Positions 59,002-64,000 of a stretch of 64,000 bases of DNA are shown here, in pieces. Origin of the DNA: Punica granatum (Eukaryota; Streptophyta; Magnoliopsida; Myrtales; Lythraceae). The number at the start of each line of letters is the position of its first letter. Position 1 is the first letter of the stretch. The notes under the pieces are model-generated. The model saw only the letters and a list, made by a program, of their open reading frames with translations, searched no databases and was not told where the DNA came from. The DNA is taken from contig NC_045129.1 in assembly GCF_007655135.1 (NCBI RefSeq), positions 18,202,274 through 18,266,273 on the forward strand. The letters are read 5' to 3'. Position numbers and translations under genes: made by a program.

Positions 59002-60406
59002 TGCAACCCTACATAAATGGGGTGAAATAGTAAAATCACACTATCTAAAATTTTAATTTAATTCTTGAAATAATCTTAACTAAATTAAAAGTAATTTAAT
59101 ATCATATAATTAAATGGCCAAACTCTACGCAATGCATTTACTCTATGTGATATAACACATGGTTATATATTAAAATACAAATTATATCTTCGATAATGGC
59201 TCAATAAAAAATAATTTATAAGATATTAGTTTTGAACTGGTAGATGACTTTAGTGTCCATAATTGAACTAAACTTCATATACCAATAAATAGGGTAAGAA
59301 TATGGTAAAATGACATTTTACTTTTTATTTTTGCCACAGATGATATTTTAGCTAAATATAAAATTTCATTAATACGATGACTTAATGATAGAAATTTAAT
59401 TTTAAATTTCAATTAGCAATTTGGATTCGTATGTATATATATCGGAACCTTACATTTATGGGTCCGTTACATTCTTTTCTTTTTTCAATTAATTACATGA
59501 TAATTAATTACTTTTCTTTTCTTTTTTCGATTAATTACATTTATTGTTGTCAAAGAGTTTTAACAAGAAATTGGCTCAATATATGATCAGCAAAGTACAT
59601 CCAACGGATTCCCATTCCAAAACTTCTCAATATTATTCATGGAAGAGCCAAGCCGCTGTTCAATTGGTGAGAGAACCATTTGGGAGCTCATCAACATTCT
59701 TGATGAAGAATACTGGGGCAATACGAGGCCATGCGTAATTCTCGTACACACTCATTTGTTCATATGATGTTAGGCATTAATTTCTTAAAAAATTACTCCT
59801 CTCTAAAGTTATGAATTATATCGTCAAATTTCTGGAAAACTAAATTTCAGTGGTGATTTTGGTTGTATTAATATTATATTGTGTAATCTGGATTTCCCAC
59901 TTCAAACTCTGATAGACTGACATCTAACTCTCATATTGATCTACTTTTAACTTATGAGTGAATTTTCCTTGGTGCTTGATGTATGTACATGAATGATCCA
60001 ATCATTGTAGGTAAATATAATTTCAAGCTTGTATTGGTTCGAACTAACACCTAAAAAAAGCAATTATGTGTTAAATTTAGTGAGGTTGTGCAACTTGTAA
60101 GGTAGTAAAAGGAAATGTTGCTCTCTAAAGGTTTTGATATACTAATAAACATACCAATACAAGTATATGCCCGCTATTTATTTGTTCTATGTATATGAAG
60201 GTTTGTTAATATTACGATATACTTGATTATAAACATAGTAATCCAATTTAAAGATTTGATCTTTAATGAGATTCACTTTTCATGAATTTTCTCTATGCAT
60301 ATTCGTTTTGGCTAGGTTTTTCTATGCATACTGACTGTCTTTCAATTACTCGTTGATTTTACAACTAAGATGTACCGCCAAAGTTAGTCCATTAAGAATC
60401 TACATA
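58299..60406. other. AT-rich repeats, no gene recognised
   Basis: A TA microsatellite lies at about 58,957-59,000, followed by a Helitron-start-like AAATTGCAACCCTACATAAA. A 64-codon frame at 59,544-59,738 has no recognisable domain. Confidence 0.45.
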
Positions 60407-61278
60407 TCTATAATACATAAATGTAAAGCAAAATTGGTACATTTATTATGCATACATTTAATAAAATAAAACATAAATAATTTCTATAGAAAGTTAATTA
60501 ATTTAAATTTTATCATCTATGAAATGATATGTAATAAAAAATTTCTAATATATTTATTCACCGAATATACATAAGTTTTTTCTTATAGAATTTGATGCTC
60601 TAAAATATTTTAGAAAGACTTCGTATATAGGTTTTCGCTCTTATTAATAACATATCAATTTAAGTATATATATAGATGGTACATCAATAATGAGATAATA
60701 AAGAAATTCATATAGGCTGTAATTTATTTGATTTTGCTTTAGTTTTGTTATAGGAAATTTTAAAATTAATAATTTTAGTAGCTAATTTACATATGAAAGA
60801 TTATTTGAATATCAATAGTAATTTTTGTTATAATTTCATGTAGGTATCTATGATTTTATGAAAATTACGTATCTATAAATAAAATCAAAATGTAATAAGT
60901 GATACAAAGAGATTCATTTCATAATAGTTTATTATGTATCTCTATGTCTTATTTATTAATTTGTGACATATATTAAAAAATAAATTAAATAATTTTTGTT
61001 ATAATCAGTTTAGCTATACCAACATGTTTGATTTCAATATTGGACGTTCATTAGAAAAATCACTTGGTAAAAAAATTAAAAGTAATATTTTCAAACTGTG
61101 TTTTTGATACTTTAATGTTATAACATTTCGTTATGCATATAATTTTAAATTTTTATTAACATTATCAAAGAATACAAATTTATCAAAAAACAATGCTTCA
61201 TGATATTCTTCATTTAAAATATTTTAATTAAAAATTGAATAAATTGAGTATATCATAATTGCACGGGTAGTAGGCTAG
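60407..61278 (+). mobile_element. Non-autonomous Helitron
   Basis: It begins TCTATAATACATAAATG after an A and ends GGTAGTAGGCTAG before a T, the canonical Helitron boundaries without target duplication. The terminal hairpin is degenerate (GCACGGGTA is kept, its partner is lost). A diverged relative lies at 63,415-63,978. Confidence 0.7.
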
Positions 61279-61640
61279 TTTCATAAATATAAGATAAACC
61301 GCTCATTAATGAACAACATTGTAGAAAATCTGTTGTAATAGTGAAAATAACAAAATGGATTCAAATTTAAGATGGTGAGAAAGTAATATTATTTAGGCCA
61401 GAAATATGTGTTAAAAAATATTCGCAACTCATCACATTTGTATATTTTCAAATTAATTATCACTAAAAATTAATAGAAATAAAAACATGAATTCAGAGAA
61501 AGGTAAATTCATAATTAAGAAAAAAATTGATTTTGATATTAGAGGTATTAGACGAGTATATTAAAATAAAAAAAATTATAATATTTCTTTTTAACTTGTA
61601 AATATTAAATTACACGCGCATGCGCATGCACATAGACACA

Positions 61641-63046
61641 TCCATATATATATAAAAAAAAAACTTGACTACCATGCAGTAAATTGGGCTATAAATGTAA
61701 ATATTGAATAATGTAATGATAGAAAGGTAAATATGTAAATAATATTTAGCAATTTTTTGTCTAAATAACATTAATTTTATTAAAATAATATTTGGTATAT
61801 TTATTAGTCACAGTATTACGTTTAATTAAATTTTCATGATATTAATAAAACAACTTAATGAATCATCATTCAATTCAATATAAATTTTCTTTAGGTAGGC
61901 AGTTCAATCTATAAATTTTACCTTCAATATCTGTCAATAAAACAAATCATAAATTTTGTGACAATTAGGAGTAACGGTTTTATTATGATTATTAAATTTT
62001 AAATAATTTTAATTGCATTAAAAAGCTCTATATCAATCAACTTTGGAGCTCACATGTACATTGATGTAGGCGAGTTGAGAGGTTTTGTCAATATTCGTAT
62101 GATCTCTTAGCCCAAGTGTTTCTATTTATTGGCAAAATATATACTAGGTATCTTCATATGGTAACTCATTTATTCCAATTAATTTATACTTTTTAATTTA
62201 GCTTTTTTTCTTTTAAGCATGTTTCAATTTCTTTTGGGTTATAATAAGCATGGTTCCAAGTTTTTTAGGATGTCTAATTTTCCCCTCTTAATAACCAAAT
62301 AAAACTGTATGAGATAACCTTATTTACAAAAGATAGCCATGAATATTTTTCTCATCCATATTATTTTTATTTTTATTTTTCAATCTTTATCTCTACTCCT
62401 TTAAAAACTAATTGCTCTTTAGTTATCTAATATCATAAAATTGAGCCATATTATCATACTTACTAAAAAATATAAGAAAATAAATTTTATTGACTAAAGG
62501 AGTAAGTTTATTTTATAAAAAGCAATTTGTTACAAGAAGCCTATTGAAGTTTCTTTTAGTTTCAATAATAAGTATTTTCTAAAACAAATTAATGTATTCT
62601 GACATATTAGCTTTCTAGAAGTCTTTAGCATAAATAATGGTTGTGATTTAACTTTATTTCCTACATAATTTAACGAATTAAATAAAATTTTGCATTTTAT
62701 TTAATATACATTTTTGTATCCTTTACGATTGTACTTCCATCAAATAAAACTGGATGCCTGGCTTTTTAGATCTTTTAATTTTTTTTTCAAAAATCAAATG
62801 GTGAATGAATTGATCTATATGAGTATACTATATATATATTGTAGCTAATAGTCTCTCAAATGATTATATGTTTTCGTAAATTTGATGTCACCATATCAAA
62901 ATCTATATAGTATAAGATAACTTAGTTATAAAAACCACGTTAATACTTTTATTGAATGCCATTTCTTATGTCATAAAGTAATTAATTTTAATTATGTAAC
63001 ATCGATTTTTGAATTATAAAATCCGTGCACTAAAAATCTAGTCTAG
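61641..63046 (+). mobile_element. Helitron-like element, abutting the next copy
   Basis: It starts TCCATATATATATAAAA after an A. It ends CCGTGCACTAAAAATCTAG with TCTAG before a T. The next Helitron-type start (TCTAGTATATATATAAAGTTG at 63,042) overlaps this end. The boundary is uncertain by about five bases. Confidence 0.5.
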
Positions 63047-63414
63047 TATATATATAAAGTTGTATCACATGCAATAAATAGAGTTAGAAAGGTAAATGAC
63101 AATATTATATAGGGTCACAAATGTAATGTCTAAATAAAATTTATGTTTATAATATTGTTTATAGGAAAAATAAGTAAAATTCTTGCATCAAATGCATTAA
63201 ATAGTAAAACAATTAAAAAAAATTAATAATTATCTTTAATCATTGTTAGCAAAGAAGTATTGTATATTTATTTATATTATGAATTTATAAAAAGTTCTAT
63301 AATTTATTATCTATTCTATTTTTTATGCTACCGAAATACCAATCACTCTTTATATCTAAATAATATTTAAAGTTAAAAAAGTGCCTTAACTATATTTAAT
63401 ATATTTGCCACAAA

Positions 63415-63978
63415 TCTATATATATAGTAAAAGAGAATTGGTACATTTATTACGCATTATATATATTAGTGCAACTAATTAATCAATTTTTAATTTTATT
63501 TTAAAAAAATTCTTCAAATAAAAGATCTTATAACTTTTCTACTATGATAATAACTAAAAAATATTTTAGATAAATCTCATAAATAAGCTTTTTGCTCTTA
63601 TATTATGTACTAAGTATATGTGTGTATATATACAACATCAATAATATACTAACGAAGAAGTATTATGTACAATATTTTAATATATTTTTTCATATTTTTA
63701 TACAACATTAAACTCATTAATATGAGATTTATGAAAATAAACAATTTACTTATATTTGATGCAAATTAAAAATGTAAATATTTATAAAAGAAATCATTTG
63801 GTAAAAGAATTAATTATATTTTTCTCACAGTTGTAAATTTCATTCGTTATTTAAGTCCCCAAAATATGATTATATCATAACATAGAATCATAATTTATTA
63901 ATGTGGATAGTATTTTAACAAAAATTAGAGCAAAATAAACACCACCAAATACCCATGCATCGGATGGGAAAATTTTAG
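63415..63978 (+). mobile_element. Helitron, second copy of the 60,407 family
   Basis: It starts TCTATATATATAGTAAAAG after an A and shares AATTGGTACATTTATTACGCA with copy 1. A clear terminal hairpin, CCCATGCATCGGATGGG, lies at 63,952-63,968. The end reads TTAG before T (decayed CTAG). Confidence 0.65.
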
Positions 63979-64000
63979 TATACACATAAGTAAAGATGAA

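Noticed and set aside
59544..59738. A 64-codon ORF
   Set aside because: No domain, no neighbouring exon signals, and it lies in repeat-rich DNA.

Overview
This is a nuclear window from a flowering plant. It contains intron-bearing genes with GT-AG junctions, a plant-type myo-inositol oxygenase, plant bHLH and MADS proteins, and a dense mix of plant transposon families. Gene content and AT-rich intergenic DNA suggest a eudicot. I cannot name the species from the sequence alone.

Region 1 (1-17,726) is one large decayed Ty3/gypsy retrotransposon of the Tat/Ogre type on the + strand. It shows very long LTRs, an extra coiled-coil ORF before gag, and a pol with a second RNase H between RNase H and integrase. 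Its 5' LTR runs off the left edge, and its 3' LTR (from 13,816) is cut at 17,726 by a Copia remnant. The zone between integrase and 3' LTR holds five regularly spaced stem-loops, a duplicate polypurine/LTR-start-like junction and a minisatellite. Region 2 (17,727-22,560) is a graveyard: a Copia RT/RNase H fragment, a type I MADS-box pseudogene and the C-terminal part of a UPL1/2-type HECT ubiquitin ligase pseudogene that kept introns. Region 3 (22,593-30,830) is a nested insertion. A second gypsy element (5' LTR, gag, protease; no 3' LTR) has a 5-kb Tat-type solo LTR inside its gag region.

Region 4 (31,550-35,640) is the genic core. It has a two-exon gene for a 71-residue secreted cysteine-rich peptide and a complete ten-exon myo-inositol oxygenase gene, both on the - strand and each with a TATA box. 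Region 5 (35,640-48,990) is repeats and gene fragments: MITE-like elements, a LINE RNase H remnant, the C-terminus of an LRR receptor kinase, a Mutator-like element with long inverted ends carrying a captured host-gene fragment, and a Copia scrap. Region 6 (48,991-51,390) is an apparently intact bHLH transcription-factor gene of the HEC/bHLH87 group on the - strand. Region 7 (51,400-64,000) is AT-rich and packed with small DNA transposons: a hAT-type element with an 8-bp target duplication, two Mutator-type MITEs with perfect 9-bp duplications, several Helitron copies and another Tat LTR fragment.

Only three genes look functional: the cysteine-rich peptide, the inositol oxygenase and the bHLH factor. 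Nothing suggests that they act together. No tRNA, rRNA or CRISPR array was found. Exon structures, element boundaries and target duplications were worked out by hand; family assignments rest on recognised motifs, not on a database search.
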